A DNA stretch of 40,152 bases from Methylobacter sp. (lineage in GTDB: Bacteria; Pseudomonadota; Gammaproteobacteria; Methylococcales; Methylomonadaceae), in NCBI GenBank assembly GCA_030684815.1, contig JAUXXQ010000041.1:1-40152 (forward strand). Reading direction: 5' to 3'. The position numbers and the translations under genes were made by a program. This document shows, piece by piece, positions 24,294 to 33,795 of the stretch. How positions within the stretch are numbered: position 1 is the first letter of the stretch; every line of letters begins with the position of its first letter. Below the pieces are notes generated by a model, which saw only the letters and a list, made by a program, of their open reading frames with translations, was not told where the DNA came from and searched no databases.

Positions 24294-25664
24294 CTATTTG
24301 ATAATCTTATAACACGGCAAATAACTCTTCCCCGGCAATTTCATCCGCTGTTGCTTGACAAACGAGGCTAGCAAGGAATCCATCAAGGCCATGATTTCGG
24401 CATCTCCGCGAATTTCAAAATGCCCGTGTTGTTCAATTGCGCGTATGCCCTCGTCTTTTACGTTACCGGCAACAATGCCGGAAAAGGCACGGCGAAGATT
24501 AGCGGCGAGCTGATGGTTTTCCTGGTCTTTATGCAGCGCCAGGTTTCTCATGTTGTCATGACTGGGCATAAACGGCTGTTGAAAACCATGGTCGATCGTA
24601 AGCTGCCAGTTGAAATAGTAGGCATCTCCGGTGTCTTTACGAAATTGCCGCACCTGTTTAATGCCTGCCTGCATTTCCCGCGCCACCCGCCTTGGATCAT
24701 CAATAATGATTTGGTAACGCGCCCGCGCCACCTCCCCTAAGGTACCGGCAATGAAACGGTCGATTTCCTTGAAATAATCGACCGCACAGACAGGGCCCGA
24801 AAATATCAGTGGAAACGGCATATCCTTGTTGTCAGGATGCAGCAAGATACCCAAAATATACAGTATTTCCTCCGCCGTACCGGCGCCGCCGGGAAACACC
24901 ACGATGCCATGGCCGGTGCGGACAAAGGCTTCCAGGCGTTTTTCAATGTCCGGCATAATGACCAAATCGTTGACTATCGGGTTGGGCGATTCGGCGGCAA
25001 TAATGCCGGGTTCGGTGATACCCAAATATTGGCCGTTTTTTATCCGCTGCTTGGCGTGGCCGATGGTCGCGCCTTTCATCGGGCCTTTCATCGCGCCCGG
25101 CCCGCAGCCGGTGCAAATGTTCAGACCGCGCAAGCCCAGTTCGTGGCCGACTTCTTTGCTGTAATCGTATTCTATGCGGCTGATTGAATGTCCGCCCCAG
25201 CACACCACCAAATTGGGCGGCGTCATCGGCCGCAAAATATTGGCATTGCGCAAAATATGAAAAACCGCGCTACTGATGCCGTCGGAGCTGTTTAAATCGA
25301 TTTTCGGGTTGTTGTTGATCTCGTCGCTGACATAAATAATATCGCGCAATACGGCAAATAAATGTTCGCTGATGCCTTTGACCATGATGCCGTCAACAAA
25401 GGCATGGGCGGGGGCGGCTTTGAGTTCTAGCTTAATGCCGCGCTGTTCCTGCACCACACGTATGGAAAAATCCGGGTAATTTTCCAGCAACTCCTTGCCG
25501 TCGTCGATGGTGCTGCCGCAATTTAACACCGCCAGCGAGCAATTGCGGAACAACTGATACAAGCCGCCCTGACTGGTGTCGAGCAGTTTGGTGACTTCGG
25601 CCTTGGATAAAATATCCAGGCGGCCTTCAGGGGTGATGTGCGCGTCAATGACGGGAAGTGCCAT
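24294..25664 (-). CDS. ppnN: Pyrimidine/purine nucleotide 5'-monophosphate nucleosidase PpnN
   Basis: Hydrolyses nucleoside monophosphates to a free base and ribose 5-phosphate; the E. coli enzyme (YgdH) is bound by (p)ppGpp and tunes growth against stress. The 456-residue protein has an N-terminal family domain (VIDAHITPEGRLDILSKAEV). The LOG-like Rossmann core contains the glycine-rich GCGPGAMKGPMKGA and the catalytic PGGAGTAEEILYILG motif near residue 277. A C-terminal domain follows. The frame is open 13 codons further upstream, but AGGA six bases before the ATG at 25664 and the E. coli length of 454 residues favour this start. Confidence 0.93.
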   Translation of the reverse strand: MALPVIDAHITPEGRLDILSKAEVTKLLDTSQGGLYQLFRNCSLAVLNCGSTIDDGKELLENYPDFSIRVVQEQRGIKLELKAAPAHAFVDGIMVKGISEHLFAVLRDIIYVSDEINNNPKIDLNSSDGISSAVFHILRNANILRPMTPPNLVVCWGGHSISRIEYDYSKEVGHELGLRGLNICTGCGPGAMKGPMKGATIGHAKQRIKNGQYLGITEPGIIAAESPNPIVNDLVIMPDIEKRLEAFVRTGHGIVVFPGGAGTAEEILYILGILLHPDNKDMPFPLIFSGPVCAVDYFKEIDRFIAGTLGEVARARYQIIIDDPRRVAREMQAGIKQVRQFRKDTGDAYYFNWQLTIDHGFQQPFMPSHDNMRNLALHKDQENHQLAANLRRAFSGIVAGNVKDEGIRAIEQHGHFEIRGDAEIMALMDSLLASFVKQQRMKLPGKSYLPCYKIIK

Positions 25665-25758
25665 AGTAATCCTATTGCTTATTATTGGGTAAAAACGGTT
25701 CATTTATCATTCAGTGAGGTAGCGATATGCTTTTAACACGGCATCACTCGCACAGGCT

Positions 25759-26154
25759 ATGACAATGCATTCAATCATAAAGAAAATACTGCTAATCGTT
25801 TTGGTGCCGCTGCTCACTGCTTGCGTGCATTATCCAAGGCAGCCGGTCTATTATCCCGCCCCGGCTTACCGCAGCGCCTATATTATTGAGCAGAGAAGCT
25901 ATTATGACCCAAGACCGCCGCGTTATGAAAGGCGTTATAGACCACCCGATAGGGTCTATTTACCGCGCCCTCGCCCACATCAACACAACATCAGCCCCCG
26001 TTGGCACAATAATGCCCCAAAACGCCCGCATGAAGGTAGACCACCCGATAGAGTCTATTTACCGCGCCCTCGCCCACATCAACACAACATCAGCCCCCGT
26101 TGGCACAACAATGCCCCAAAACGCCCGCATGAAGGTAGAAGAAACAGGCGTTAA
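25759..26154 (+). CDS. Small Pro/His/Arg-rich lipoprotein with a duplicated segment
   Basis: A 131-residue product with a lipoprotein signal (KKILLIVLVPLLTAC, lipobox LTAC, lipidated Cys22), so it should be anchored to the cell envelope. The mature part is rich in Pro, Tyr, Arg and His. A 33-residue unit beginning RPPDRVYLPRPRPHQ occurs twice in a row (about residues 61-93 and 94-126), and the protein ends in RRNRR. The family is unknown. Its basic, His-rich character might suit binding of metals or acidic polymers, but that is only a thought. The gene is divergent from ppnN and convergent with the large regulator. Confidence 0.7.
   Translation: MTMHSIIKKILLIVLVPLLTACVHYPRQPVYYPAPAYRSAYIIEQRSYYDPRPPRYERRYRPPDRVYLPRPRPHQHNISPRWHNNAPKRPHEGRPPDRVYLPRPRPHQHNISPRWHNNAPKRPHEGRRNRR
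25939..26136 (+). repeat. Direct 99-bp tandem duplication inside the lipoprotein gene
   Basis: Two adjacent 99-base units, 25939-26037 and 26038-26136, differ by only about two substitutions (G to A early in the unit and T to C in the ACAATAATG / ACAACAATG part). The period is a multiple of three, so the frame is kept and a 33-residue segment is doubled. The near identity points to a recent event. Confidence 0.9.
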
Positions 26155-26198
26155 ATGAAAGTGCGCAACGTACCCTGAAATTTTTTTCGTGGACAACT

Positions 26199-29100
26199 TC
26201 AGCTTATGTCACGCCCCATCAAGCGCGCCGCTTCCTGTAAGTCCGGCGTCCCAAAGCCTTCGTTGAACGTGTTATAAACGCCTTCAAGTAAATGTTGCGC
26301 CGCTTCCAACTTATCTTGCTGCTGCCATAACCGCGCCATCGCCATTGTTGCACGCAATTCCAACAAAATGGCACCTTGTTTGCGGCTGACCGCCAGTGCC
26401 TGTTCAAAACACGCTTCAGCCTCGTTTGCGTTATCTTCGGAAAGCCCCAGCAAGCACACGCCCTTGAGGCGATGGAACTCACTTTCAAAAAAACGCGATT
26501 CCTTATTATTCAAGACCTTATGCGCTTCGTTGACCTTATTCAAGGCGGCATCAAACTCAGCCCGATACACCAACACCTCGCACAACGGCGCCAAAAATAA
26601 AATGGTGGAGCCGCTCATGACCGCATTAATCATCTCCAGACAGTGTTGTATTTGTGCCAAACCCGGCGTTTCGCCTTTCATGGCCTGCGACCACCCATAG
26701 GAAATCGAACCCAAACCCAACCAGAACGGAAAGCCATACTCATGCGCTACCGCCATCGCCTGTTGCGCCAAGTGTCCGGTTGTTTCCACCTGTGTCATCC
26801 AGCGATTAACGATTGCGGCAACACTCAGCGCATAAGCCAGGCTATTAGGGTGATTGAGCTGGCGCGCCAAGTCCAGTGTTTGTCGACTGACTGCTGAGGC
26901 TTGGTCTGGAAAGCCCAACAGCCATAACACACACGACAACAAGGAACCGCTTGAGATGCAGATATTTTCACCGTATTGGGCGGCCATAACAGCATGGTGT
27001 TCAGGGCGATAAAGCGCCATCGAATGTTCGAAATGGCACCGTGCGGCCTGTGGATTTCCGGTCATAAACTCACTGTTGCCCATGGCATAATGCGCCGATT
27101 GCAATTGCAGGATATCGTCATTTTGCGTCGCCAAACCCAGCAGTTTATTGGCCAGTTCGAGCGAGTGCTGATGGCCGACACGCGAACTTGATGTCAGCCA
27201 CATGCCCCACAGGGCTTTAAACAGACCCGCGCTGTCGCCGACACATTCAGCCAATGCCAGCGCCTGCGAATAGGCTTGCCCAACTTCAACAGCACCGTAT
27301 CCCTTGCCGGGAATCAGTGCAGTGCCCAAACTAAGGCTTAACTCAAATTCCAGGCGCTCGCGTTCCCTATCAGTAGGCAATGTCATCAACAGCCGCAGTC
27401 CGCTTTGCAACTGTTCAATCGCTTCGGTGTTGGCCGAATTCAAGGTGGCTAGTTGCCCGGCTTTGAGCCAGTATTCAATGGCCGGGCGTATTTCCCCGCC
27501 CGCAGTCAAATGCTGCGCTAAAAGTTCGGGTTGATGGCTGACAAGATCAGGGAAATCACGCTGCAATGTTGCGGCGATACGTCGATGCGCCGCCTGCCGG
27601 TCAAGTTTGGTTTGAGACTGATAGGCCGCTTCCTGAATCAGGGTGTGCTTGAATTGACGGACATTTTCATTCACGTTCAAAATTAATCCGGCTTGCTGCA
27701 GGACAGCTAAACTGTGCGCCAAGGTCGCCGAGCCGCCTGGAAAAATCTTGTCCAATAAATCGACATCGAATTCGCGCCCCAGCGTAGCGGCAAGCTGCGC
27801 GGTGTATTTGGCTTCGCCCATATTGTCGATGCGCGTCGCCAGCAGATCATGCAGCGTTGCTGGAATGTCCACCTGATGGTCCAGGCTATCGATTTTGGTC
27901 ATTTCTTCGACAAACAACGGAATGCCATCGGCGCGCTCGACAATGCGGCGGCGGCTTTCCGAAGTTATACCCTGTAGCGGCGCCAGCATTGCCCCCACTT
28001 CGTCATCAGTCAACTGCGCCAAGGTAAAGTTTGCACTGAGAGCCGCCTGCCAGGGCGGTGTAAATTCAGGGCGACTGGTAAAAACGGCAAGGACGGCGCC
28101 CTTTTTTTCCTGCCGGGCAAATAAGGCCAGCAATTCCAATGTGGACGGGTCTGCCCAGTGTAAGTCTTCAAAGATAAGCAACACCGGATGTTGCACCGAC
28201 AACGCCTGCAACAGTTCCAGAAAAATAGCCATTGTCCGGTCTTTGCGTTTTTGCGGTGAAAACACCAAGGCTTGATGATAGCCGTTAAGCGGCAGCGATA
28301 GTAACCGGCTCAGCAGCGGAACCGCATCTTGGGCAATAGCCGGGTAATGGCTGTCAAGATAGTTTGCCAACTTGGCGAATTTAGCGGGCGGTGGGTCATC
28401 ATGTGCAAACGCAAAAATAGTTTCGAGCAGCGCAATCAACGGATGAAAAGGCGACTGGCTGAATTCAGGAAAACAGTGCAACTCTCGGATGCTATAGGCT
28501 TGGCCGGCTAAGCGTTGCTTTAAGGCATGCAGCAAACGGGACTTGCCGATACCGGCCTCGCCCTGAATTAACACCAGATGGCGCAGACCTTGTGTGACGT
28601 CTTGCCATAGCGCCATCAGCCCGGCTATCTCAGCCTGACGACCGGCAAAACAAGTCAGCGGCATCGCCGCATCCAATCGGTTACGGACGCCGCTCACCTG
28701 CTCCACCTTGAATATTTCCACTGGCTGGGCGAAATCCGTCAAACAATACTCACCCCGGCTGCTGCAGTCGAAATACCACGCGACAATGTTATGCGTCTGT
28801 TGGCTTATGACCACCTCGCCGTAACCGGCATATTGACGTAATTCAATGGCTATTTTCGAAGTCTTGCCGACCCTGTCCGGCACTGCCGCATCGCCGCCGG
28901 TGATGATCAGGCCGGTGTGGACGCCGACGCGGATAGCAATGCTTTGGGTCGCCTCGCCGGTGACCGCCAAAGCAGCCTGCACCGCACGGCGGGCAGCGTC
29001 TTCCTGAGCTTGCGGATAACCAAAATAAGCCAGCAAACCGCCGCCATGGGTCTGCACGATGTAACCTGAAAACTGCCGGATAATCGCCATACAGCGGGAC

Positions 29101-30005
29101 TGCGGCGGCTGCAGCATCATCAACTCATCGGGGTCGTCAGCCAACATCACGGTCAACTCGCAATACAATACAGTCACTTGGCGCTGCTCCGCCGGTGGCG
29201 GTAACGGCGCAGTCACGACATTGTCGGTCGAACGGCGCGGCAGCTCACCATCACGGATACAATTGATCAGCTGCTGGGTTTCTTCGCCAGGTAAAACGCC
29301 AAGCTCCTGTTTTATCAGGCGGCAACAAATTTCATATTGGCGGATTGCCGCATTTTTTTGGCCGTTTAAAGCATAAATGCGTATCACGCGGCGGTGGGCG
29401 TCCTCATCCCAAGGCTCCAATTCAATATGGCGCAACGCGAATTGCAGGGCTTTACCATAGCCACCGGCTTGAGCGTGGTGATTCGCCAGCTGTTCCAATA
29501 GCGCCAGCGCCCTTCGGTGCAATGCTTCACGCTGCAACAAAAGCCACGCTTCGAATTCGGGACTGTCGGACACTGATAAGCCCGCCAAAAACTCACCCCG
29601 GTACAAGCCGATAATCTTCTCTTCATTATAGAGGGCACCATTTTTCGCCGAGGCTAGCGGCTGTTGATTGAACTCAAGCGCATCAACATAAGCGTCCGGT
29701 ATAAAACGGATACTGTGCTTGGTGGTTGCAAACATCAGCGCGCCACCCGGCACTTCCAGCGCACTGCGTAAATGCGACAGTGTCCGGCGCAGATTGCCGC
29801 GCGCCGTAACCGGGTCGTTGTCACCCCACAACAATTCAGCCAACACTTCCCGGCTATGCTCCTGTTCCCGCTCCATCGCCAAATAAGCCAATAATGCGCG
29901 CATCTTGACATAAGAAATGCCAGCGACAGGATGGCCATTTAGACGGGCATCAAAACCGCCCAGCAGCCTAAGTTCGAGATTATGGCCGACAGAAATTGGA
30001 TTCAT
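26199..30005 (-). CDS. Large SARP/BTAD-type regulator with degenerate cyclase domain, ATPase and TPR repeats
   Basis: A 1268-residue multidomain regulator. Residues 10-105 form an OmpR/SARP winged helix (LELRLLGGFDARLNG, LAYLAMEREQEHSREVLAELLW). Residues 105-250 match the bacterial transcriptional activation domain (FEAWLLLQREALHRRALALLEQL in parts). A class III nucleotide cyclase-like domain spans about 276-435. An AAA/STAND ATPase follows with Walker A GEAGIGKS at 482-489 and LLIFEDLHWADPSTLELL as the Walker B region. TPR-like helices fill the last 500 residues. In the cyclase domain the first metal Asp is Glu (CEL, residue 283) and the second is Gly (HGGG, residue 322), so cyclase activity is unlikely. 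Targets and the inducing signal are unknown. Confidence 0.88.
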   Translation of the reverse strand: MNPISVGHNLELRLLGGFDARLNGHPVAGISYVKMRALLAYLAMEREQEHSREVLAELLWGDNDPVTARGNLRRTLSHLRSALEVPGGALMFATTKHSIRFIPDAYVDALEFNQQPLASAKNGALYNEEKIIGLYRGEFLAGLSVSDSPEFEAWLLLQREALHRRALALLEQLANHHAQAGGYGKALQFALRHIELEPWDEDAHRRVIRIYALNGQKNAAIRQYEICCRLIKQELGVLPGEETQQLINCIRDGELPRRSTDNVVTAPLPPPAEQRQVTVLYCELTVMLADDPDELMMLQPPQSRCMAIIRQFSGYIVQTHGGGLLAYFGYPQAQEDAARRAVQAALAVTGEATQSIAIRVGVHTGLIITGGDAAVPDRVGKTSKIAIELRQYAGYGEVVISQQTHNIVAWYFDCSSRGEYCLTDFAQPVEIFKVEQVSGVRNRLDAAMPLTCFAGRQAEIAGLMALWQDVTQGLRHLVLIQGEAGIGKSRLLHALKQRLAGQAYSIRELHCFPEFSQSPFHPLIALLETIFAFAHDDPPPAKFAKLANYLDSHYPAIAQDAVPLLSRLLSLPLNGYHQALVFSPQKRKDRTMAIFLELLQALSVQHPVLLIFEDLHWADPSTLELLALFARQEKKGAVLAVFTSRPEFTPPWQAALSANFTLAQLTDDEVGAMLAPLQGITSESRRRIVERADGIPLFVEEMTKIDSLDHQVDIPATLHDLLATRIDNMGEAKYTAQLAATLGREFDVDLLDKIFPGGSATLAHSLAVLQQAGLILNVNENVRQFKHTLIQEAAYQSQTKLDRQAAHRRIAATLQRDFPDLVSHQPELLAQHLTAGGEIRPAIEYWLKAGQLATLNSANTEAIEQLQSGLRLLMTLPTDRERERLEFELSLSLGTALIPGKGYGAVEVGQAYSQALALAECVGDSAGLFKALWGMWLTSSSRVGHQHSLELANKLLGLATQNDDILQLQSAHYAMGNSEFMTGNPQAARCHFEHSMALYRPEHHAVMAAQYGENICISSGSLLSCVLWLLGFPDQASAVSRQTLDLARQLNHPNSLAYALSVAAIVNRWMTQVETTGHLAQQAMAVAHEYGFPFWLGLGSISYGWSQAMKGETPGLAQIQHCLEMINAVMSGSTILFLAPLCEVLVYRAEFDAALNKVNEAHKVLNNKESRFFESEFHRLKGVCLLGLSEDNANEAEACFEQALAVSRKQGAILLELRATMAMARLWQQQDKLEAAQHLLEGVYNTFNEGFGTPDLQEAARLMGRDIS

Positions 30006-30315
30006 GAACGATTAGTGAACGGTAACGTTGTAAGCTTAAAATCAACCCATACAAATTAATGTAATGCCGCCAAACTATACCAGAACATCGGGTTAAGAAA
30101 AATTTAAGGGAGGCCTTTAAAGGCTGTTGCATAAGTAACCTGTTAGATAAAAATGTACGGACAAACATAAAACAATAGGGCTTACGTACACTAAAACACG
30201 CTTGAATCCTTTCACAGAAATTATTATTTAGATTGAACATTATGTATTCAGCTAAGTTTTTTACCGTGCATCAAAATACTAAGGCCGCTGTTCAAACAAT
30301 AAATAGGGGGCGAAA
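30006..30315. other. Divergent control region between the large regulator and the GGDEF-EAL gene
   Basis: No gene is seen in these 310 bases. The stretch is AT-rich and must hold promoters for both divergent genes. Visible structure includes the palindrome GCCTTTAAAGGC near 30113-30124 and the facing words TGTACG and CGTACA around 30152-30190. TTGAAT at 30202-30207 resembles a -35 box for the plus strand, but the following -10 region is poor. The large regulator may bind here, but no repeated operator is obvious. Confidence 0.4.
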
Positions 30316-32511
30316 ATGTTAATGGAAACATTGCTGTCTACCTTCGATGCGCTTTCCTCGCGTCCCCTGCAACGGGTGAAAGAAGCCATTAGCCGCCAAA
30401 AAGACGGACAGCCAATGACCCATACCAGCCAGCCAGTCCCACTGGCGTTCCAGTTCCAGTTATTTGCCGACGGCCGCTACTGTATCCCTTATATGGATGA
30501 TGCTATCCGCACACTTTATCGAATCGCCCCGGAACACAGCGACCAGGAGCTTGGCAAGCGACTGCTGGCTATGGTACATCCAGGCGATCTGAATAAACTC
30601 AAGGCTTCGTTCAACCTATCAGCCCGAAATTTAACGCCGTGGCATGAGGAATACCGTTTGCAGTTTGACGATACGCCACCCTGTTGGCTATCCGGCACTG
30701 CCCTGCCCCAACACCAGGCAGACGGCTCGGTGATTTGGCAGGGCATTTTGACTGACATCACCCGGCAAAAGCAGGACGAAGCCAACCTTCGTATCGCCGC
30801 CACCGCCTTTGAATTGCAAGATGCCATACTGGTCACCGACGCGGATGGGGGCATCCTCAAAGTCAACCAGGCCTTTACCCGTATCACCGGCTACAGTGCC
30901 GACGAGGTTATTGGGCAAAAGCCCAGCATGCTCAGTTCCGGCCTGCACAATAAGGATTTTTATGCCGCCATGTGGGAGAGCCTCAACCGCACCGGCAACT
31001 GGCGAGGCGAAGTATGGAACCGGCGCAAAGACGGCGAAATCTATCCCCAATGGATTATCATCACCGCAATCAAAGACGCCACAGACAAAATCAAGCACTA
31101 CGTCGCCTCTTTTTCCGACATTAGCTCCCGCAAAGCCGCTGAAGAAGAAATCAGGCAAATGGCCTTTTATGACCCGCTGACCCAATTGCCCAACCGTCGT
31201 TTATTACAGGAACGGCTTAAACACAGCATCGATGTAGAGCGGCGCGACAACAAGCGCCTGGCCATATTGATGCTCGATCTGGATCGCTTTAAAAACGTCA
31301 ATGACAGTTTCGGCCATTTGGCGGGTGACGAATTGCTGCAACACGTGGCGGCACGGATCTTAGACAGGCTACGGGATGTCGATATGGTGTCGCGTTTAGG
31401 CGGTGATGAATTTGTAGTCTTACTGGAAGACATAGCCCACCCGGAAGATGCGGCACGGATAGCAGCTGAAATTATTGCCGAATTAAGCCATCCGTTTCAA
31501 CTTAGCCAATGCAGCGATGTGCAAATCGGCACCAGCATCGGCATCAGCCTGTATCCCGAACACGGCGACACTGACGAAATACTGCTAAGTTGCGCCGATA
31601 CGGCGTTATATCAAGCCAAAGAGCAGGGGCGCGGCTGCTATGCCTATTTTTCTGCCGAACATACCCAAGCCGCCCGCGAACGCATTGCGCTGGAAACCCG
31701 TTTGCGCCACGCCGTAGAACAACAGCAACTGCGGGTTTTTTATCAACCGCAAGTGGATATCGAAAGTGGCCGCATTGTCGGTGCAGAAGCGTTGGTACGC
31801 TGGCAAGATCCCGTAGCAGGCTTGGTTCCGTCGCTACACTTTATCGCCCTTGCGGAAGAAAGCGGGCTGATTTTTAAAATCGGCGAATGGGTGTTGCGGG
31901 AAACCTGTCGCCAAGGCCGCCAGTGGCAGGATGCCGGTTTGCCGCCGCTAAATTTGGCCGTCAACATTTCCCCAAAACAGTTTCAGCGCGGTGACTTAAC
32001 CGCGTTGGTTATTGAAGCGCTCAACGAAACCGGTTTTCCGGCGCATCGCTTGGAGCTGGAACTGACCGAAAGGGGGCTGATGGACAAACAGACCGATGTG
32101 TTGGCGCTACTGAACAAACTACACGCACTGGGTGTGCGCTTGACCTTGGACGATTTTGGCACCGGTTTTTCATCATTGGCTCATCTCAAGCATTTTCCGC
32201 TGGATACGCTGAAAATAGACAGCAGCTTTATCGCTGACATTCCTCACGCCAAAGATGACATGGAAATTACCGCCACCATCATTGCGATGAGTCGGATTCT
32301 AGGCTTCAAGGTGCTGGCCGAGGGCGTGGAAACACCGGAACAACTGGCTTTTTTGCAGGAAAAAAATTGCAACTTGTATCAGGGCTACCTCAAAAGCCCC
32401 GCCGTATCCGCACAAGTTTTCACCACACTGTTACATAACCAAAAGGCAGCGGACAGGCTCCATGAATTCAAACTGCGGCCACTTCATCGGGCTATGGAAC
32501 TGACCGTATGA
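30316..32511 (+). CDS. PAS-PAS-GGDEF-EAL cyclic di-GMP turnover protein
   Basis: A 731-residue cytoplasmic protein with both synthesis and breakdown modules for cyclic di-GMP. Residues 45-150 are a degenerate PAS-like domain and 160-275 a clear PAS/PAC (ATAFELQDAILVTDADG, NQAFTRITGYSADEVIG). The GGDEF domain has an intact GGDEF motif at 362-366 and an inhibitory-site RDVD at 353-356 with the usual five-residue gap. The EAL domain keeps EALVRW at 491, ELELTE, LDDFGTGFSSL, LKIDSSFI and EGVET, so the hydrolase site looks complete. There is no membrane segment. GGGGG six bases before the ATG is the ribosome site. It is followed by a terminator and then rpoS. Confidence 0.95.
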   Translation: MLMETLLSTFDALSSRPLQRVKEAISRQKDGQPMTHTSQPVPLAFQFQLFADGRYCIPYMDDAIRTLYRIAPEHSDQELGKRLLAMVHPGDLNKLKASFNLSARNLTPWHEEYRLQFDDTPPCWLSGTALPQHQADGSVIWQGILTDITRQKQDEANLRIAATAFELQDAILVTDADGGILKVNQAFTRITGYSADEVIGQKPSMLSSGLHNKDFYAAMWESLNRTGNWRGEVWNRRKDGEIYPQWIIITAIKDATDKIKHYVASFSDISSRKAAEEEIRQMAFYDPLTQLPNRRLLQERLKHSIDVERRDNKRLAILMLDLDRFKNVNDSFGHLAGDELLQHVAARILDRLRDVDMVSRLGGDEFVVLLEDIAHPEDAARIAAEIIAELSHPFQLSQCSDVQIGTSIGISLYPEHGDTDEILLSCADTALYQAKEQGRGCYAYFSAEHTQAARERIALETRLRHAVEQQQLRVFYQPQVDIESGRIVGAEALVRWQDPVAGLVPSLHFIALAEESGLIFKIGEWVLRETCRQGRQWQDAGLPPLNLAVNISPKQFQRGDLTALVIEALNETGFPAHRLELELTERGLMDKQTDVLALLNKLHALGVRLTLDDFGTGFSSLAHLKHFPLDTLKIDSSFIADIPHAKDDMEITATIIAMSRILGFKVLAEGVETPEQLAFLQEKNCNLYQGYLKSPAVSAQVFTTLLHNQKAADRLHEFKLRPLHRAMELTV

Positions 32512-32532
32512 TAAACCAAGGCCGCTGCTGAA

Positions 32533-32559
32533 CAGGCGAAAGAAATCGCCTGCATTTTT
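32533..32559 (+). terminator. Intrinsic terminator between the GGDEF-EAL gene and rpoS
   Basis: CAGGCGA (32533-32539) pairs with TCGCCTG (32546-32552) around AAGAAA and is followed by CATTTTT. It lies 21 bases after the GGDEF-EAL stop and 45 bases before the rpoS ATG, so rpoS most likely has its own promoter or depends on read-through. Confidence 0.6.
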
Positions 32560-32604
32560 CACACGAAAAACAATAACACTGAACAATGTAAATAGAGAGG
32601 GATC

Positions 32605-33591
32605 ATGAAAACAGAATTACTTGAGCAACTGGATGGTGAGGCCTGTGTATTATTTGACGAAGATTTTTCTTATGACAATGAAGACTTGCTTACTTTAGCC
32701 ACTGCCGAGACATTACCGGATAGTAATGAAAGAAACGCGGTAAAACCGCAACCGGACAAAAGCATCGACACTACCCGGGTTTATTTGAATGACTTGGCGC
32801 GTTCGCAATTACTGACCGCCGACCAAGAAAAACTTTATGGCGCTAAAGCGTTACAAGGCGATGAAGGCGCACGCCAAATCATGATTGAAAGCAATTTGCG
32901 CCTTGTGGTTAAAATTTCCCGAAGCTATCTGAACAGGGGGTTGCCATTATTGGACTTGATTGAGGAAGGCAATCTGGGCTTGATCCGTGCCGTTGAAAAA
33001 TTCGACCCTGAGCGCGGTTTCAGGTTTTCAACCTATGCCACCTGGTGGATCAGGCAAACCATTGAGCGGGCGATCATGAACCAGACCCGAACCATTCGCC
33101 TGCCCATTCACATTATTAAAGAAATGAATGCCTATCTGAGGGTGCAACGTCATTTAGCGCAGGCGCTTGATTATGAACCCAATGCTGAAGATATCGCCCG
33201 TTATTTGGACGTATCGGTCAATAAAGTTGAGAAAATGCTCAAACTCAATGAGCGGGTGACCTCAATCGACCTGCCGAGTGGCAAAGAATTTGAGCAGCCG
33301 TTGATTGAATCGGTTTTCGACGCTGAAAGCTTGTCGCCTGCTGAAAAAATACACCGGGACAGCATTAACACCCAGATTACCGAATGGTTGTTTGAATTGC
33401 CTGAAAAACAACGGGAAGTCATTTGCCGCCGCTATGGGCTGTGCGGCTATGAAGGCTCAACCTTGGAACAGGTCGCTAAAGAACTTGGCGTGACCCGTGA
33501 GCGTGTCAGACAAATCCAAATGGATGGATTGAAAAGGATGAAAGAGATTCTGGAAGACAGCGGCTATTCTGTTGACGCTATTTTTAATTGA
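32605..33591 (+). CDS. rpoS: RNA polymerase sigma factor RpoS
   Basis: Sigma factor for stationary phase and general stress. The 328-residue protein has a short acidic N-terminus, then region 1.2 [21 protein letters not shown]. The region 2 core is [68 protein letters not shown] distinguishes RpoS from RpoD. Region 4.2 ends with [18 protein letters not shown]. The ribosome site GAGAGGG lies five bases before the ATG. Its upstream neighbour is a GGDEF-EAL gene rather than nlpD. A stem-loop covers the stop codon. Confidence 0.93.
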   Translation: MKTELLEQLDGEACVLFDEDFSYDNEDLLTLATAETLPDSNERNAVKPQPDKSIDTTRVYLNDLARSQLLTADQEKLYGAKALQGDEGARQIMIESNLRLVVKISRSYLNRGLPLLDLIEEGNLGLIRAVEKFDPERGFRFSTYATWWIRQTIERAIMNQTRTIRLPIHIIKEMNAYLRVQRHLAQALDYEPNAEDIARYLDVSVNKVEKMLKLNERVTSIDLPSGKEFEQPLIESVFDAESLSPAEKIHRDSINTQITEWLFELPEKQREVICRRYGLCGYEGSTLEQVAKELGVTRERVRQIQMDGLKRMKEILEDSGYSVDAIFN

Positions 33592-33601
33592 AAATAGCGT
33601 C
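33574..33601 (+). terminator. Hairpin containing the rpoS stop codon
   Basis: GACGCTATTTT (33574-33584) pairs perfectly with AAAATAGCGTC (33591-33601). The loop TAATTG carries most of the stop codon, TGA at 33589-33591. The left arm encodes the last residues of RpoS. No T-run follows, so it is probably an mRNA 3'-end stabiliser or a weak terminator. Confidence 0.55.
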
Positions 33602-33620
33602 CACGAACAGTATTTAGGGG

Positions 33621-33737
33621 ATTCCCTGAAAAAGACATACCAAAAATTGTCCACAAAAAGCACGAAAATTTCGTGTCTTTCGTGGACTCTATTTTTACAG
33701 GCCATGATCATCAAGGGATGTTATTTCTCGGAAATGG
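33621..33737 (-). repeat. Dispersed repeat, copy A, right of rpoS
   Basis: The reverse complement of this stretch aligns along its whole length with 35510-35635 on the other side of the multicopper oxidase gene, at roughly 75-80% identity by eye. It contains CACGAAA/TTTCGTG around one base within an outer GTCCAC/GTGGAC pair, and the end word CTTTTTCAGG. The outer end also matches 6502-6516. Confidence 0.75.
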
Positions 33738-33795
33738 CCTTATGACCTGAAGGAAGGGGCTTTAAGGACTTTTTTGGTAAAGCACTTTTAAAAAA

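Noticed and set aside
25886-26158. Second open frame overlapping the lipoprotein gene
   Set aside because: It is kept open by the 99-base duplication; only the frame from 25759 has a signal peptide with a lipobox.
30100-30200. Possible insertion-sequence end in the divergent control region
   Set aside because: The words GCCTTTAAAGGC and GGCTGTTGC recall transposon ends, but there is no matching second end and no transposase fragment.
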